From the NCBI RefSeq assembly GCF_003426775.1, contig NZ_QJUG01000057.1, positions 1 to 41,799 on the forward strand: a stretch of DNA of 41,799 bases, given 5' to 3'. Of the stretch, positions 7,863 to 17,152 are shown in pieces (position 1 is the stretch's first letter; each line of letters begins with the position of its first letter). The position numbers were made by a program, and so were the translations under genes. The notes below the pieces were generated by a model. The model was given only the letters and a program-made list of their open reading frames with translations. It made no database searches and was not told the DNA's origin. This DNA comes from Allorhizocola rhizosphaerae (GTDB taxonomy: Bacteria > Actinomycetota > Actinomycetes > Mycobacteriales > Micromonosporaceae).

Positions 7863-8663
7863 ATGTCCGAAACCCTGCTCATCGCGGCCATCATCGGGTA
7901 CGTGGTCGCCATGGCCCTGCACACGGCCGAGGTGGTTGTCCCGCAACGGGCCCGAGCCCTCGGGGTCGCGGCGCTCGTGGCCACCGTGCTCACCGTCATC
8001 GTCCACGCCGCGTGCGTGCTCACCCGCGCCGCCGAGGCCCGCCGGGTCCCATGGGGCAACATGTACGAGTTCCTGCTCACCGCCGCCCTGGCCGGCGCGC
8101 TCACCTGGCTGGTCCTGCTCACGCGCCCCCGCCTGCGCCCGCTCGGCCTGTTCGTGACACTCACCCTGGCTCTCGCGCTGGGCGCTGCGGGCCGCGTCTA
8201 TGTGCGGGCCAATGCGCTCCCACCCCCGCTGCAGTCGCCCTGGCTGCGCGTGCACGTCGCCACCGCCGCCCTGGCGACGGGCCTGTTCCTGGTCGGGTTC
8301 GTCGCCACTGCCCTGTATCTTGCCCGCCTGCGCGGAGCCAATCACCTTCCTGAATTGTCCACTCTGGACCGGCTGGCCGCGCGCATGCACCAGATCGCGT
8401 TTCCGATCTGGACATTCGCCGTCGCCACCGGCGCGGTGTGGGCGGAGGCGGCCTGGGGACGGTACTGGGGCTGGGATCCCAAGGAGACGTGGGCCTTCAT
8501 CAGCTGGACCCTTTATGCCAGCTATCTGCACGCCCGCTCCACGGCGGGCTGGCGCGGCCGTCCGGCAGCGGTCATCGCCTGTGCTGCATGGGCCAGCATG
8601 CTCATCAACGTGTTCGTCGTCAACATCTTCGTCTCCGGCCTGCATTCCTACGCCGGGTTTTGA
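7863..8663 (+). CDS. ccsB: Cytochrome c biogenesis protein CcsB/CcsA (heme handling, system II)
   Basis: This 266-residue integral membrane protein has about eight helices and the WWD heme-handling motif 'WGRYWGWDPKETW' at about 195-207. Histidines at about 20, 139 and 258 are candidates for heme ligands. In system II it carries heme across the membrane and, with ResB/CcsA-type partners, attaches it to apocytochromes c. No ResB or thioredoxin partner is in the window, so this may be an extra copy. A good ribosome site (GCGGAGG) precedes the ATG. The 25-bp palindrome upstream suggests control by the adjacent BlaI-type repressor. Confidence 0.9.
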   Translation: MSETLLIAAIIGYVVAMALHTAEVVVPQRARALGVAALVATVLTVIVHAACVLTRAAEARRVPWGNMYEFLLTAALAGALTWLVLLTRPRLRPLGLFVTLTLALALGAAGRVYVRANALPPPLQSPWLRVHVATAALATGLFLVGFVATALYLARLRGANHLPELSTLDRLAARMHQIAFPIWTFAVATGAVWAEAAWGRYWGWDPKETWAFISWTLYASYLHARSTAGWRGRPAAVIACAAWASMLINVFVVNIFVSGLHSYAGF

Positions 8664-8726
8664 CCATGGAGTTGATGCCGTGACACACCGTCGAACATGG
8701 ACTTAAGCTCATGATCAACGCAAAGG
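8664..8726 (+). repeat. Dispersed intergenic repeat, copy A
   Basis: This stretch begins directly after the ccsB stop and is about 80 percent identical over about 60 bp to the minus strand at 27396-27466, including ACATGGACT and the TCATGATC end. Its ends form an imperfect inverted repeat (TTGACCATGGAG...CTCATGATCAA). Both copies sit just behind genes, so it may act as a terminator or be a tiny mobile palindrome. Confidence 0.6.
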
Positions 8727-8780
8727 GGGTGGCTCAATCGGCACCTTCCAAGTCGATCGATGCACGGTTACGCTATGCGG

Positions 8781-11096
8781 ATGAATCGGTGGGTTCGGTC
8801 GAGGCGGTTGCGGATTCGTTTGGTCGGCGTGCTCGCGGGCGCCGCCGTCGTGACACTGGTGGCAAGCCTGCTATCCCTTGCGGGAAGCCCGGTTGCGCCG
8901 CACAATGCGGTTGCGCCGGAGGTGGAAAACCCGGCCGAGCCCTATGAGTGGATGTGGCTGCAGCGGGCCAATGCCGACGGCTCGATCCCGCCGACGGCCT
9001 ATCGTGACGCGCTCGCCCAGGTCGAGCGGATTGAGGCCGAGACCGACGCGGTCGGCCCACAGCTTTCGGGCGCGCGATGGCAACTGCTGGGCCCCAGCAA
9101 CATCGGCGGCCGGCTCATCGATCTCGTTTTGGACCCCAAAACCCCCGGGATTGTGTACGTGGCAGCCGGCACCGGAGGCGTGTGGAAGAGCACTGACGGC
9201 GGCGTCACCATGAGCAGCGTGTGGCCCGACCGGCTCCCGCAATCCCTTGGGGCGCTTGCCATCGCGCCCGACGGCACACTCTACGCCGGCACGGGCGAGC
9301 CCGACCACGGTGGCGGCGGGTCCTATTACGGCACCGGTGTCTACCGCTCGACCGACGGCGGCGCGCACTGGCACAGCCTCGGACTTTCCGACACGGGCGC
9401 GATCGGGCGCATCCGCATCGACCCGGCCGACCCGCGCCGCATCTTCGTGGCCGCACAGGGCAGGCTCTTCGACACCGGCGGGGAGCGCGGTGTGTACCTG
9501 TCGGAAAATGGCGGCAAGAGCTGGCGCAAGGTGCTCGACGGCCTGAACAGCTCGACCGGCGCGATCGATCTGGCCATCAACCCGGCCAACCCCGACATCG
9601 TGCTCGCGGCGATGTGGGACAAGCTGCGCTTCCCCGACGGGCGCGAATATGGCGGCCCGGGCTCGGGCGTCTACCGATCCACCGACGGCGGCCAGACGTG
9701 GGCCCGCATCGGCGCGCCGCTGCCCGCGCCGGAGACCGAGCCGGGCCGCATCGGTGTCGCGTTCGCGCAGAGCGACCCCAACCGGGCATACGCCATCACC
9801 AACGACCGCATCGGCAACCTCACCGGGTTCTTCGTCTCCAACGACGCGGGTGCCACCTGGATCCGGCCCATGACCGGCGAGCCCGCCCTCGACAGCGGCG
9901 ACGGCGGGTTCGCGTGGTGGTTCGCGCGGCTGTGGGTCGACCCCAACGACGCCGATCACCTGTTCTCGGCGGGCGTGCCGATGATGGAGTCGCGCAACGG
10001 CGGGGCCAACTGGGTGGCCAGCCCGGGTGGCCGGTTCCACGTCGACCAGCACGCGATGGCGTGGGACCCGCACCACCCCGGCCGGGTCTACATCGGCAAC
10101 GATGGCGGCCTGTATTGGTCGGACCAAAACGGTGACGTGACGGGCACGTGGACCGCCGCGAGCTACCAGCCCTACATGCAGTTCTACGCCATGGACGTCA
10201 GCGTGCAGGACGTGACCCGGGTTTCGGGCGGCACGCAGGACAACAACTCGCTGCGCTCGTGGGGCGGCACCGACTGGAACGCCTATCGCGGCGGCGACGG
10301 GATGTTCAACCGGATCAACCCGGTGGACCACAACAACGTCTTCGCGTGCGCGCAAAACGGAGCGTGCGTCCGCTCCGACGACGGCGGTAACACCATTACC
10401 AACATCCGGCCGCGCTTCGCCGGTACCAGATTCAATTGGGCCTCTCCCTTGGAAATCGCGGCGGGCGACCCCAGCACGGTCTACTTTGGATCGAACATCC
10501 TCAACCGCTCCGACGATCGCGGCGTCACCTGGCGCGCGGTGAGCCCCGACCTGACCGGCGGCCCGTCGCCGCGCGGCACGTTCGGCACCATCACGACCAT
10601 CGGCATCGCGCCCAGCGACAAGGAAACGGTTTATGTGGGCACCGACGACGGCAGGCTGTGGGTGACCCGCGACGGCGGCGGCGCCTGGACCCAGCTCACC
10701 GATCCGGGTCTGCCGCAGCGGTGGGTCACCCGGGTGACCGTCGACCCGGACGACGCCAACACCGCGTGGGTGACGTATTCCGGGTTCAAGTGGGAGAGCG
10801 AGACCCAGCCGCACGTGCTGATGACCACCGACGGCGGAGCACATTGGACCGACATCTCCGGCAACCTGCCGCAGGCCCCGGTCAACGACGTCATCCGGCA
10901 CCCCAAGCACCGCAAGTGGCTCTACATCGGCACCGACATGGGCGTGTTCTTCACCCCCAACCTGGGCCGCACGTGGCTCAAGGTGGGCAAGAGCTTCCCG
11001 GCCGTGCCGGTCACCGACATCCACTATCACGCGCCGACCGGCACGCTGTTTGCGGCCACGTTCGGGCGCAGCATCCTGAAGACCACGGTTGGCTAG
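8781..11096 (+). CDS. Secreted or anchored Asp-box (BNR/sortilin-like) beta-propeller protein
   Basis: The 771-residue protein starts with a basic region and one hydrophobic helix (about 15-36), an uncleaved anchor or signal peptide. It then carries about ten Asp-box motifs of the S-x-D-x-G-x-x-W type, such as RSTDGGAHW, LSENGGKSW, RSTDGGQTW and MTTDGGAHW. That number suggests two propellers, as in VPS10/sortilin-like and GH74-like proteins. No catalytic aspartate pair could be assigned, so binding or hydrolysis is open. ATG 8781 is preferred because TACGCT lies 6 nt upstream and TTCCAA 17 nt before that (leaderless); ATGs at 8760 and 8775 are in frame. It overlaps the next gene by 8 bp. Confidence 0.78.
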   Translation: MNRWVRSRRLRIRLVGVLAGAAVVTLVASLLSLAGSPVAPHNAVAPEVENPAEPYEWMWLQRANADGSIPPTAYRDALAQVERIEAETDAVGPQLSGARWQLLGPSNIGGRLIDLVLDPKTPGIVYVAAGTGGVWKSTDGGVTMSSVWPDRLPQSLGALAIAPDGTLYAGTGEPDHGGGGSYYGTGVYRSTDGGAHWHSLGLSDTGAIGRIRIDPADPRRIFVAAQGRLFDTGGERGVYLSENGGKSWRKVLDGLNSSTGAIDLAINPANPDIVLAAMWDKLRFPDGREYGGPGSGVYRSTDGGQTWARIGAPLPAPETEPGRIGVAFAQSDPNRAYAITNDRIGNLTGFFVSNDAGATWIRPMTGEPALDSGDGGFAWWFARLWVDPNDADHLFSAGVPMMESRNGGANWVASPGGRFHVDQHAMAWDPHHPGRVYIGNDGGLYWSDQNGDVTGTWTAASYQPYMQFYAMDVSVQDVTRVSGGTQDNNSLRSWGGTDWNAYRGGDGMFNRINPVDHNNVFACAQNGACVRSDDGGNTITNIRPRFAGTRFNWASPLEIAAGDPSTVYFGSNILNRSDDRGVTWRAVSPDLTGGPSPRGTFGTITTIGIAPSDKETVYVGTDDGRLWVTRDGGGAWTQLTDPGLPQRWVTRVTVDPDDANTAWVTYSGFKWESETQPHVLMTTDGGAHWTDISGNLPQAPVNDVIRHPKHRKWLYIGTDMGVFFTPNLGRTWLKVGKSFPAVPVTDIHYHAPTGTLFAATFGRSILKTTVG

Positions 11097-11916
11097 GGCC
11101 CGGGTGCGGGAGCTGGCTGAACTCGGCCTGGTGGACTGGGCGGGGCTGGAGCACGCCTACGGCGACGCGGCCGATGTGCCGGACCTGTTGCGCGCGCTCG
11201 ACGACGACGACGAGTCGTTCGGCGATCTGCTCGGCGCGCTTTGCCATCAGGGTCGGCGGTTTTCGGCCAGCGCCGCGGCCGTGCCCTATCTGGCCGGGCT
11301 CGCGCGGCGACCGTCGCTGGTCATGCCCGTGCTGATGTCGCTGGGCTACCTGGCGATCGGCGACGACGATGTGCACACCTTCCCGCGAAGCTTCGAGGCG
11401 CAGGGTCTGGGCAGTGGTGCTGACATCGCGGCATACGAAGCCGTTCAGGCGGAGGTGCCGAGCCTGGTGCCGCTGGCCGGGCACGCGGACCCGGTGACCG
11501 CCGAGGCCGCGATCTGGCTCGTGTCATGGTTTCCGGCGCTCGTGGATGCGACGCTTCCGGCCGTGCGGGCCGCCGCGCCGTCGATCACCCGGACGCTTGC
11601 CCTGGGCCTGCTGGGCGATGACGCGATCGCTCCGGGTGGCTGGCCGGAGGCGGTCGCGGCGGTGTGCGCCGGGCACGCCGATTGGGCGCTGGACGAGGTG
11701 CTCGCCTGCGCCCGCAGGATGCGCGAGCCGGAGCTTTCCGGGGCGCCCACGCCATATCTGTCCGGTGATGTCGCTTATCTTCTGACTGCCGCGTTACGCT
11801 TGGCGCCCGATGCTCGGCGGGCGGAAGCAGTCGCGGCAATGGGGTTCCTGGCCGACCGGGTGAAGGGTTCGCGGGCCGCGGTCATCCGTGGTGTCCGGGC
11901 TCAGGTGGACGTTTAA
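11089..11916 (+). CDS. HEAT-repeat-like protein of unknown function
   Basis: This is a 275-residue, mostly helical protein. 'DWAGLEHAYGDAADVPDLLRAL' and 'ALCHQGRRFSASAAAVPYLAGLA' match a widespread actinobacterial family with HEAT/ARM-like repeats, whose members probably act as protein-binding scaffolds and whose role is unknown. It overlaps the propeller gene by 8 bp (TTG start); GTG at 11104 is another possible start. No signal peptide is present, so it is cytoplasmic although co-transcribed with an exported protein. Confidence 0.65.
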   Translation: MARARVRELAELGLVDWAGLEHAYGDAADVPDLLRALDDDDESFGDLLGALCHQGRRFSASAAAVPYLAGLARRPSLVMPVLMSLGYLAIGDDDVHTFPRSFEAQGLGSGADIAAYEAVQAEVPSLVPLAGHADPVTAEAAIWLVSWFPALVDATLPAVRAAAPSITRTLALGLLGDDAIAPGGWPEAVAAVCAGHADWALDEVLACARRMREPELSGAPTPYLSGDVAYLLTAALRLAPDARRAEAVAAMGFLADRVKGSRAAVIRGVRAQVDV

Positions 11917-12064
11917 GCCCGATCGATGCCGGTGGCCGGTCTAGACCCCGCTGGCCCCGCTGCGACCTCTGGGCTCATCGTCCCGTTGACCCCACTTTTG
12001 CGGGGGCCAATTACGTGCGGTGGCGGATGTTTCGGCCGCGCGGCGGCGGGATCGTTGTTGGTGC

Positions 12065-12103
12065 GTGGGAGTGATCCCTACACCCCCGGGGGATCGCTCC
12101 CAC
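12065..12103. terminator. Strong hairpin before the 78-residue protein gene
   Basis: GTGGGAGTGATCCC and GGGATCGCTCCCAC form a 14-bp stem with one mismatch around an 11-nt loop. No U-run follows. It may end transcription of the HEAT-like gene, or regulate the next gene from its leader, since only 44 nt separate it from that ATG. Confidence 0.5.
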
Positions 12104-12147
12104 ACAAGGAGCCAGCGGAATACGGGATAATAGATCAGGAGGCGATC

Positions 12148-12384
12148 ATGAGCACGCTGACCATGGACACCCGCTGCGAGGCGCTGTTCGTGTCGAACCT
12201 GCAGTCGTCGCAGCATCCGGCCGCCCCGGCGGTGCGGGCAGCGGTGCGCCGCACCCTGCAAAACCTCGGCGTCAACGATTGCGCCGCCCGCGTGGCGCAG
12301 GAGTTCGGCGACCACCCCGAGACCGCGGTGCTGCGGATGCGCTGGGCGCGCGAGGCGATCCAGGAGGCCTACGCCAGGCAATGA
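12148..12384 (+). CDS. Small conserved actinobacterial protein, unknown function
   Basis: A 78-residue cytoplasmic protein with a clear ribosome site (CAGGAGG, 5 nt spacing). The pattern 'R-CEALFVSNLQ', 'CAARVAQEFGDHPETAVLRMRWAREAI' is one I recall as widespread in streptomycetes and relatives, without known role. It is probably a small helical bundle. It stands alone between a strong hairpin and the LuxR-type regulator. An in-frame extension upstream exists but runs through the hairpin. Confidence 0.7.
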   Translation: MSTLTMDTRCEALFVSNLQSSQHPAAPAVRAAVRRTLQNLGVNDCAARVAQEFGDHPETAVLRMRWAREAIQEAYARQ

Positions 12385-12408
12385 CGCCCGGGCAGTAGGC
12401 TGAAACCC

Positions 12409-15234
12409 ATGAGGGCGGCCGACGCGTCGCCAGTGGGACGCGAAGCCGAAGTCCAGCGACTCCAGAGCATCGCCCGCGAGGCGGTCGGCGGCCGCGGCGC
12501 GACCGTGCTCGTCGACGGCGAACCGGGAATCGGCAAAACCACACTGCTGCGCGCGATGGCCGCCGAATGCGAGCGGCTCGGGATCAAGACCCGGCTCGGC
12601 AGCGCACAAGACTTCGAGCGGCGCCTGCCGTTCACGGCGATCGCCAACTGCCTGGGCCCGGACGCGGGCTCCGGTGACCCGCAACTGGCCCGGCTGGCCG
12701 GACTGCTCGGCGGCGCAAGCGTGCTCGGGCAGAGCATCGCCGCCGCCAACCACGAATTCGCCGTCATCGAGGCCATCGGCGACCTCATCGACAGCTGGTG
12801 CGCGGCGGGCCCGGTGGCGCTTCTGCTCGACGACGCCCAGTGGGCCGACCCGTCCAGCCTGCTGGCCCTGCACCGGCTGGCCCGTGAGACCGTGCAGCAG
12901 CCGCTCGTGCTCGTCATCGCGGCCCCCTCGCTGACCCACGAGGAGGCGACCGCGGGGCTCGCCAACACCCTGCTCGCGCGAGGCGCGGAACTGCTCAGGC
13001 TCGAACCGCTCCCCGATCCGGCGGTGGCCGGACTGGTCGAGCGGCTGCTCGCGGCGTCGGTCGACGAAGACCTGCTGGGGTTGGTTTCGCGGGCGGGCGG
13101 CAATCCGTTCTACATCAACGAACTCGTGACGGTGCTGTCGCGGGAAGGCGCCATCCACACGGCCGGTGGGCGGGCCGAGGTGCACCAGTCTTCGGTCGAG
13201 GTGCCGCGCTCGCTCGTGGATGTGATCCAGCAGCGGCTGCACGGCCTGCCGCGCGAGGCCCGGGACGTGCTGCAGATGGCGGCGGTGCTGGGGCCCGAAA
13301 TCGACGTCACCGAGCTACACCGGGTCCTCGACCTGCCGATGTTCGAGCTGACCGGCATCCTGTCCCGGGCCATCGAGGCGGACCTGCTGGCCGATACCGG
13401 ACAGCGGCTGCTTTTCCGGCACGATCTCATCCGCGAGGTGCTTGCCGACCAGGTTCCCTATTCGGTACGAGCTGCGCTGCACCTGCGGGCGGGCCAGATG
13501 CTCGCCGGCACGACCGGGGCGCCGGTCGAGCGGACGGCCGAGCATCTGCTCGCCGGGGCCGAGCTCGACCCGGGGTGCGTGCAGTGGGTGCTCGACAACG
13601 CCGATGACCTGATCGTGCGGGCGCCGGAGATCGCGGTGAGCATGCTGGAGCGGGTGCTCGCGCTCGCCGGCGAAACGGCGCGCGATGCGTTGCGGTACCA
13701 CCTCGTGCGGGCGTTGCTGTGGTTGAGCAAACTGACCGAGGCGGAGCAGGAGGCGCGCAATGCGTTGGCGGCATTGCGTGATCCCGCATGGGCGGGCGGG
13801 CTGCGGTGGCTGTTGGTGCAGGCGCTCTACCGGCAGGGCCGGCTCGCCGACACCGTCGAGGCGATCGACGAGGCGCTGGCCTCGCCGGACCTGAGCCCCG
13901 TTGATGCGGGCCGGTTGCACGGGTTCGGGGCTACGTGTCTGTTCTATTTGGAGCGGCTCGAAAAGGGTGAACGGTGGGCGCGAGAGGCCATCGCGATCGG
14001 GCAGGAACACGGGGAGCCGCAGGCGAGCGCGCTCGGGCATCTGGCCCTTGCTGCGGCCCGGTTCGCGCACGGCGACGTGGTCGAGGCATTACGATTTTCT
14101 GATTTGGCGGTACCGGCGTTCGAGCACGGAATCCAGCCGGATGTGCAAGCGGATCCATATGCGATGCGCGGGTATTGCATGCTGGAATTGGATCGCTTGA
14201 GCGAAGCGGACGAGACGCTCGCCATGGCGGTCAAGCACAATCAGGACACGGGTGGGGTCTACCTGACGCTGTGCTACGCGCTGCGGGCCCGGTTGCGCTT
14301 TTTGGACGGGCGCTGGGACGACGCGCTGGCAGAAATCAACACCGGACTGGACAGCCCGGACGCGCTGATGCAGGCGCCCGGTTTGCAGGCGCTGGCGGCG
14401 CTGATCGCGATCCATCGTGGGACATATGCGCAAGGCGATGGGGCGCAACGGATTCCGGAACCGGACACCAGCTTGGGCGGGCGCAAGTACGGCTATTTGA
14501 TGCGGTGGGCGCAGGCTCTGCTATTGGTCAGCCAGGGCGACCAGCGGCGGGCGCTGGAGTTGCTGTACCCGGCTTGGTTGCAGGCGTGGGGATTGGACAA
14601 TCGCCGCATCATCTACCGCATCTGCCCCGACCTGGCGCGGCTGGCCGCGGCCGTCGGCGACACGAATCGCAGCGAGGAGCTGGTCGACACGACCGAGGAG
14701 CTCGTCCTGGCCCAGCCGACGCCAAGCCTCGCCGCTGTCGCGCAGCTGTGCCGAGGGTTGGCGCGGTCGGAGCCGGACCTCCTGCTCGCGGCGGCCGAGG
14801 CGTTCCATGAGGTGGGTTGGCCGCTGTACGAGGGGCAGGCCTACGAGGACGCGGCCGAGGCGCTTGCCCGGGTCGGTCACAGCGGTGAGGCGCGTGTGGC
14901 GCTGGGCAAGGCGGTGGTGCTGTACGGCGGGCTCGATGCGGCATGGGACATCGTGCGTGGCACGGCAAGGCTGCGGCAGGCCGGAGTCCGGCTTGGCGTG
15001 CGCGGCCCGCGCAGCCGGCCCAAGCGGGGGTGGGAGGCGCTCACCGAGACCGAGCACCGGGTCGCAGGCTTGGTCGCGGAGGGCCGGTCCAATCTGGAGA
15101 TCGCCCACCGGCTGTTCCTCTCGCGGCGTACCGTCCAGACGCACGTGTCCAACATTTTGAGCAAGCTTGAAGTAGGGTCGCGGATCGAGCTCGCGCTCAC
15201 CGCGTCCCGCCATCGGGCCCTGGCTGACCGTTAA
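12409..15234 (+). CDS. Large LuxR-family (LAL/MalT-like) ATP-binding transcriptional regulator
   Basis: This is a 941-residue STAND-type activator. It has Walker A GEPGIGKTT at 37-45, Walker B 'LLLDDAQWAD' at about 140-149, a long helical TPR-like middle and a C-terminal LuxR helix-turn-helix at about 876-935 ('LTETEHRVAGLVAEGRSNLEIA...TVQTHVSNILSKL'). Such regulators bind a small inducer, oligomerise with ATP and activate a few operons, often for sugar use or secondary metabolism. It is monocistronic. TAGGCT ends 7 nt before the ATG, so transcription may be leaderless. Its target cannot be read from context; the neighbouring anchored protein is possible. Confidence 0.9.
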   Translation: MRAADASPVGREAEVQRLQSIAREAVGGRGATVLVDGEPGIGKTTLLRAMAAECERLGIKTRLGSAQDFERRLPFTAIANCLGPDAGSGDPQLARLAGLLGGASVLGQSIAAANHEFAVIEAIGDLIDSWCAAGPVALLLDDAQWADPSSLLALHRLARETVQQPLVLVIAAPSLTHEEATAGLANTLLARGAELLRLEPLPDPAVAGLVERLLAASVDEDLLGLVSRAGGNPFYINELVTVLSREGAIHTAGGRAEVHQSSVEVPRSLVDVIQQRLHGLPREARDVLQMAAVLGPEIDVTELHRVLDLPMFELTGILSRAIEADLLADTGQRLLFRHDLIREVLADQVPYSVRAALHLRAGQMLAGTTGAPVERTAEHLLAGAELDPGCVQWVLDNADDLIVRAPEIAVSMLERVLALAGETARDALRYHLVRALLWLSKLTEAEQEARNALAALRDPAWAGGLRWLLVQALYRQGRLADTVEAIDEALASPDLSPVDAGRLHGFGATCLFYLERLEKGERWAREAIAIGQEHGEPQASALGHLALAAARFAHGDVVEALRFSDLAVPAFEHGIQPDVQADPYAMRGYCMLELDRLSEADETLAMAVKHNQDTGGVYLTLCYALRARLRFLDGRWDDALAEINTGLDSPDALMQAPGLQALAALIAIHRGTYAQGDGAQRIPEPDTSLGGRKYGYLMRWAQALLLVSQGDQRRALELLYPAWLQAWGLDNRRIIYRICPDLARLAAAVGDTNRSEELVDTTEELVLAQPTPSLAAVAQLCRGLARSEPDLLLAAAEAFHEVGWPLYEGQAYEDAAEALARVGHSGEARVALGKAVVLYGGLDAAWDIVRGTARLRQAGVRLGVRGPRSRPKRGWEALTETEHRVAGLVAEGRSNLEIAHRLFLSRRTVQTHVSNILSKLEVGSRIELALTASRHRALADR

Positions 15235-15726
15235 TCCAGCCTGCCTGCCGCGTGTCCTAAGCCGGTCCCGCGCTGCGTTTTTCCTCACCCGGTGGGGCCT
15301 TGACGGCCGAGCCCCGCGAGCGCAAAAAATCGATGCCATTCTGGTCGCGGCAGAGCGGGCGGCCGAGTCACGAGGCCGCGCCCTGACGCTGTTGAGGCGT
15401 GGCGGGTAATCCAAACGCCGTGCTCGCTTGCCGGGGCCCGGTGCGTGCGGGCTGTGCCCGGTACCAAATGTTTTAGCAGCACGACCACCGCGGTGCTGCC
15501 GTCCGAATTGGACTCATCGTGGTGGCGGCTGCGATCCCGCCCGGGTCTGCTATTCGGCGCGCTACCAAGGAGATTGAGTCCCGCAATTCCGTCGTTCCTG
15601 CCTTGGCGCCGGTACCGCATCCGCCGCGCAAGCTCTCGCTTCGGTAGAGTCGGTCGGACGCGGAACCGGGCACCGCATCCATGACGACATATGGATCCAT
15701 ATGAACGACATGTGAGGCATGAGGCA
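15235..15726. other. Intergenic region with several hairpins, no convincing gene
   Basis: This 492-bp gap has no frame with convincing codon bias. It contains a GGGGC...GCCCC hairpin at about 15294-15317 (a possible terminator for the LuxR gene), a GCAGCAC/GTGCTGC stem at 15476-15499, a TAGAGT box near 15646 and the AT-rich palindrome at 15688-15703. Confidence 0.5.
15688..15703. promoter_or_regulatory. AT-rich 16-bp perfect palindrome, possible operator
   Basis: CATATGGATCCATATG is a perfect palindrome and is flanked by direct repeats of ACGACAT (15684-15690 and 15705-15711) 21 bp apart. It lies 23 bp before the preferred ATG of the next gene. Such a site is unlikely by chance in this GC-rich DNA and may bind a dimeric regulator. 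Confidence 0.4.
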
Positions 15727-17142
15727 ATGAGTGAGGGTCCGCCAACTCCTATCAGTCACCGCGCACAGAGCTCGCCGGCCCGGCGGCGCATCGCCATCGC
15801 GGTCATCGTGGGCACCGTCGCTGTCGCGGCGCTCACGGCTGCCGCGTTCACGACCGATGTCCTGAGCCCACGGTCGGGCGTGCAAGCGGGCAGCCTGTCC
15901 AGTTCCAGCAGCACCGCCCCGGAAGCCACGCCGAGCACGGAAGCCACGCCCAGCGCTTCACCCGCGACATCGTCGCCCCCGGACGGCAAGTGCTCCCGGC
16001 CCGGCAGTGCTTCGCCCGAGGTCCGGGTCACCGATGTCAACGTCGGCGTGCGCGTGACCGGGTACGGGCGGGAGTCGGACACCGAGCCGCTGCCCATGGC
16101 GATCGCATCAAGGCCCGACGGCGGCTCGTGGCTGGCGTGGCTGGGCACCAACAACCGGGTCTACCTGGGCAGGCTGGACTGCAACGACCAGCTGGTCGGC
16201 ACGCCCACCAGCTTCGACGGCATCGACCTGCAAGACGTCCAGGCCGACGACACCGGTGGCGTCGTGCTGCTCACGCGCCGGGGCAATTGCGGCAACGGCC
16301 AGTTGTGCGGCGGCTCGTCCAGCCCATGTAACACCATGCACATGATCCGGTTCGACGACTCCGGTCAGCAGGTGTGGGAACGGCAGGTCACCAATCTGAG
16401 CGGCAGCCGGGCGGGGTACGACAATGGCGCGCGGTTCATCTGGTGGTACCAGCACCACGGCCGGCTCGCCTCCGACGGCAGCAACTACGCGGCATACTTC
16501 GGTGTCGCTATCACCGTCCAAAATGGAAGCTGCGTCGACATTCACCAAGGCGACAGGATGCAGGTGGTGAGCGCGAATGGATCGCTGGTCTCCGGGCTTC
16601 GCGACAGCTTCGACGTGGGCTGCAGTCACAGCTGGACCACGCGCATCGTGTGGGATCCGCGCACCAGCCGGTTCGCGATGGTCTGCGCCACGGACAACAA
16701 CTGCCGCATCGCGCAGCCTCGTCCATATAGGACAGTTGCTTCCGGTACCTGTGACGGCACACTGTTCGGTGGCGACCTCGTGCTGGCCAAGTCTTCCGGA
16801 TACTGGACCGCGTGGAGCCAGGGCGGACAGGTGCGCCTCGAACACTTCACCACCGGCGCGTCGGACGGCACCATCCGGACCGGGGCCCGGTCGAGCCATC
16901 CGCACCTGGTGAGCTACAGCTCCGGGCTCATGCTGCTGGCGTGGGAGTCCGGCTCGTCGATGGCCGCGCAGGCATACGACGCGGGCAGCGGCGACACCGT
17001 CGGCAGCCAGTTCACCGTTGGCGTGCGGGACCACAACTATCTGGCGTTCAAGGCATACCCGGATGGCAGTGTCGCGTACCCGGCGGCAGGCAGCACCAAC
17101 ACCTCGATCCGGATCGCCCGCGTCATGCCGCTGAACACCTGA
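15727..17142 (+). CDS. Membrane-anchored extracytoplasmic protein, probable beta-propeller
   Basis: About 471 residues. A short cytoplasmic part with basic residues is followed by one transmembrane helix (about 24-45), then a Ser/Thr/Pro-rich linker (about 55-90) and a large outside domain. The outside domain repeats patterns such as 'GGSWLAWLGTNNRVYLGRL' and 'YWTAWSQGGQVRLEHF', which suggest propeller blades, and has several cysteine pairs (CGNGQLC, CNT, CSHSW, CATDNNC). I recognise no catalytic motif; ligand binding at the cell surface is likely. ATG 15727 has GAGG upstream; ATG 15691 is in frame but overlaps the palindrome. It is tightly convergent with the cation transporter gene. Confidence 0.68.
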   Translation: MSEGPPTPISHRAQSSPARRRIAIAVIVGTVAVAALTAAAFTTDVLSPRSGVQAGSLSSSSSTAPEATPSTEATPSASPATSSPPDGKCSRPGSASPEVRVTDVNVGVRVTGYGRESDTEPLPMAIASRPDGGSWLAWLGTNNRVYLGRLDCNDQLVGTPTSFDGIDLQDVQADDTGGVVLLTRRGNCGNGQLCGGSSSPCNTMHMIRFDDSGQQVWERQVTNLSGSRAGYDNGARFIWWYQHHGRLASDGSNYAAYFGVAITVQNGSCVDIHQGDRMQVVSANGSLVSGLRDSFDVGCSHSWTTRIVWDPRTSRFAMVCATDNNCRIAQPRPYRTVASGTCDGTLFGGDLVLAKSSGYWTAWSQGGQVRLEHFTTGASDGTIRTGARSSHPHLVSYSSGLMLLAWESGSSMAAQAYDAGSGDTVGSQFTVGVRDHNYLAFKAYPDGSVAYPAAGSTNTSIRIARVMPLNT

Positions 17143-17152
17143 CTCGGGTCAG
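17139..17152. terminator. Small hairpin between convergent stop codons
   Basis: CTGAC-TCGG-GTCAG holds both stop codons, 6 bp apart. It is short and may be only a weak bidirectional end. Confidence 0.25.

Noticed and set aside
8871..11030. A 719-residue open frame on the minus strand opposite the Asp-box propeller gene
   Set aside because: It has no family features, and the plus-strand frame has clear Asp-box repeats and a membrane helix. Long antisense frames are expected in GC-rich coding DNA.
11941..13242. A 433-residue minus-strand frame across the small protein and regulator genes
   Set aside because: It lies opposite the Walker A region of the LuxR-type regulator, has low-complexity composition and no start context.
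15691..15726. The NdeI-BamHI-NdeI-like palindrome as a cloning artefact
   Set aside because: The flanks are ordinary genomic sequence with direct repeats, and the region continues without vector-like sequence.
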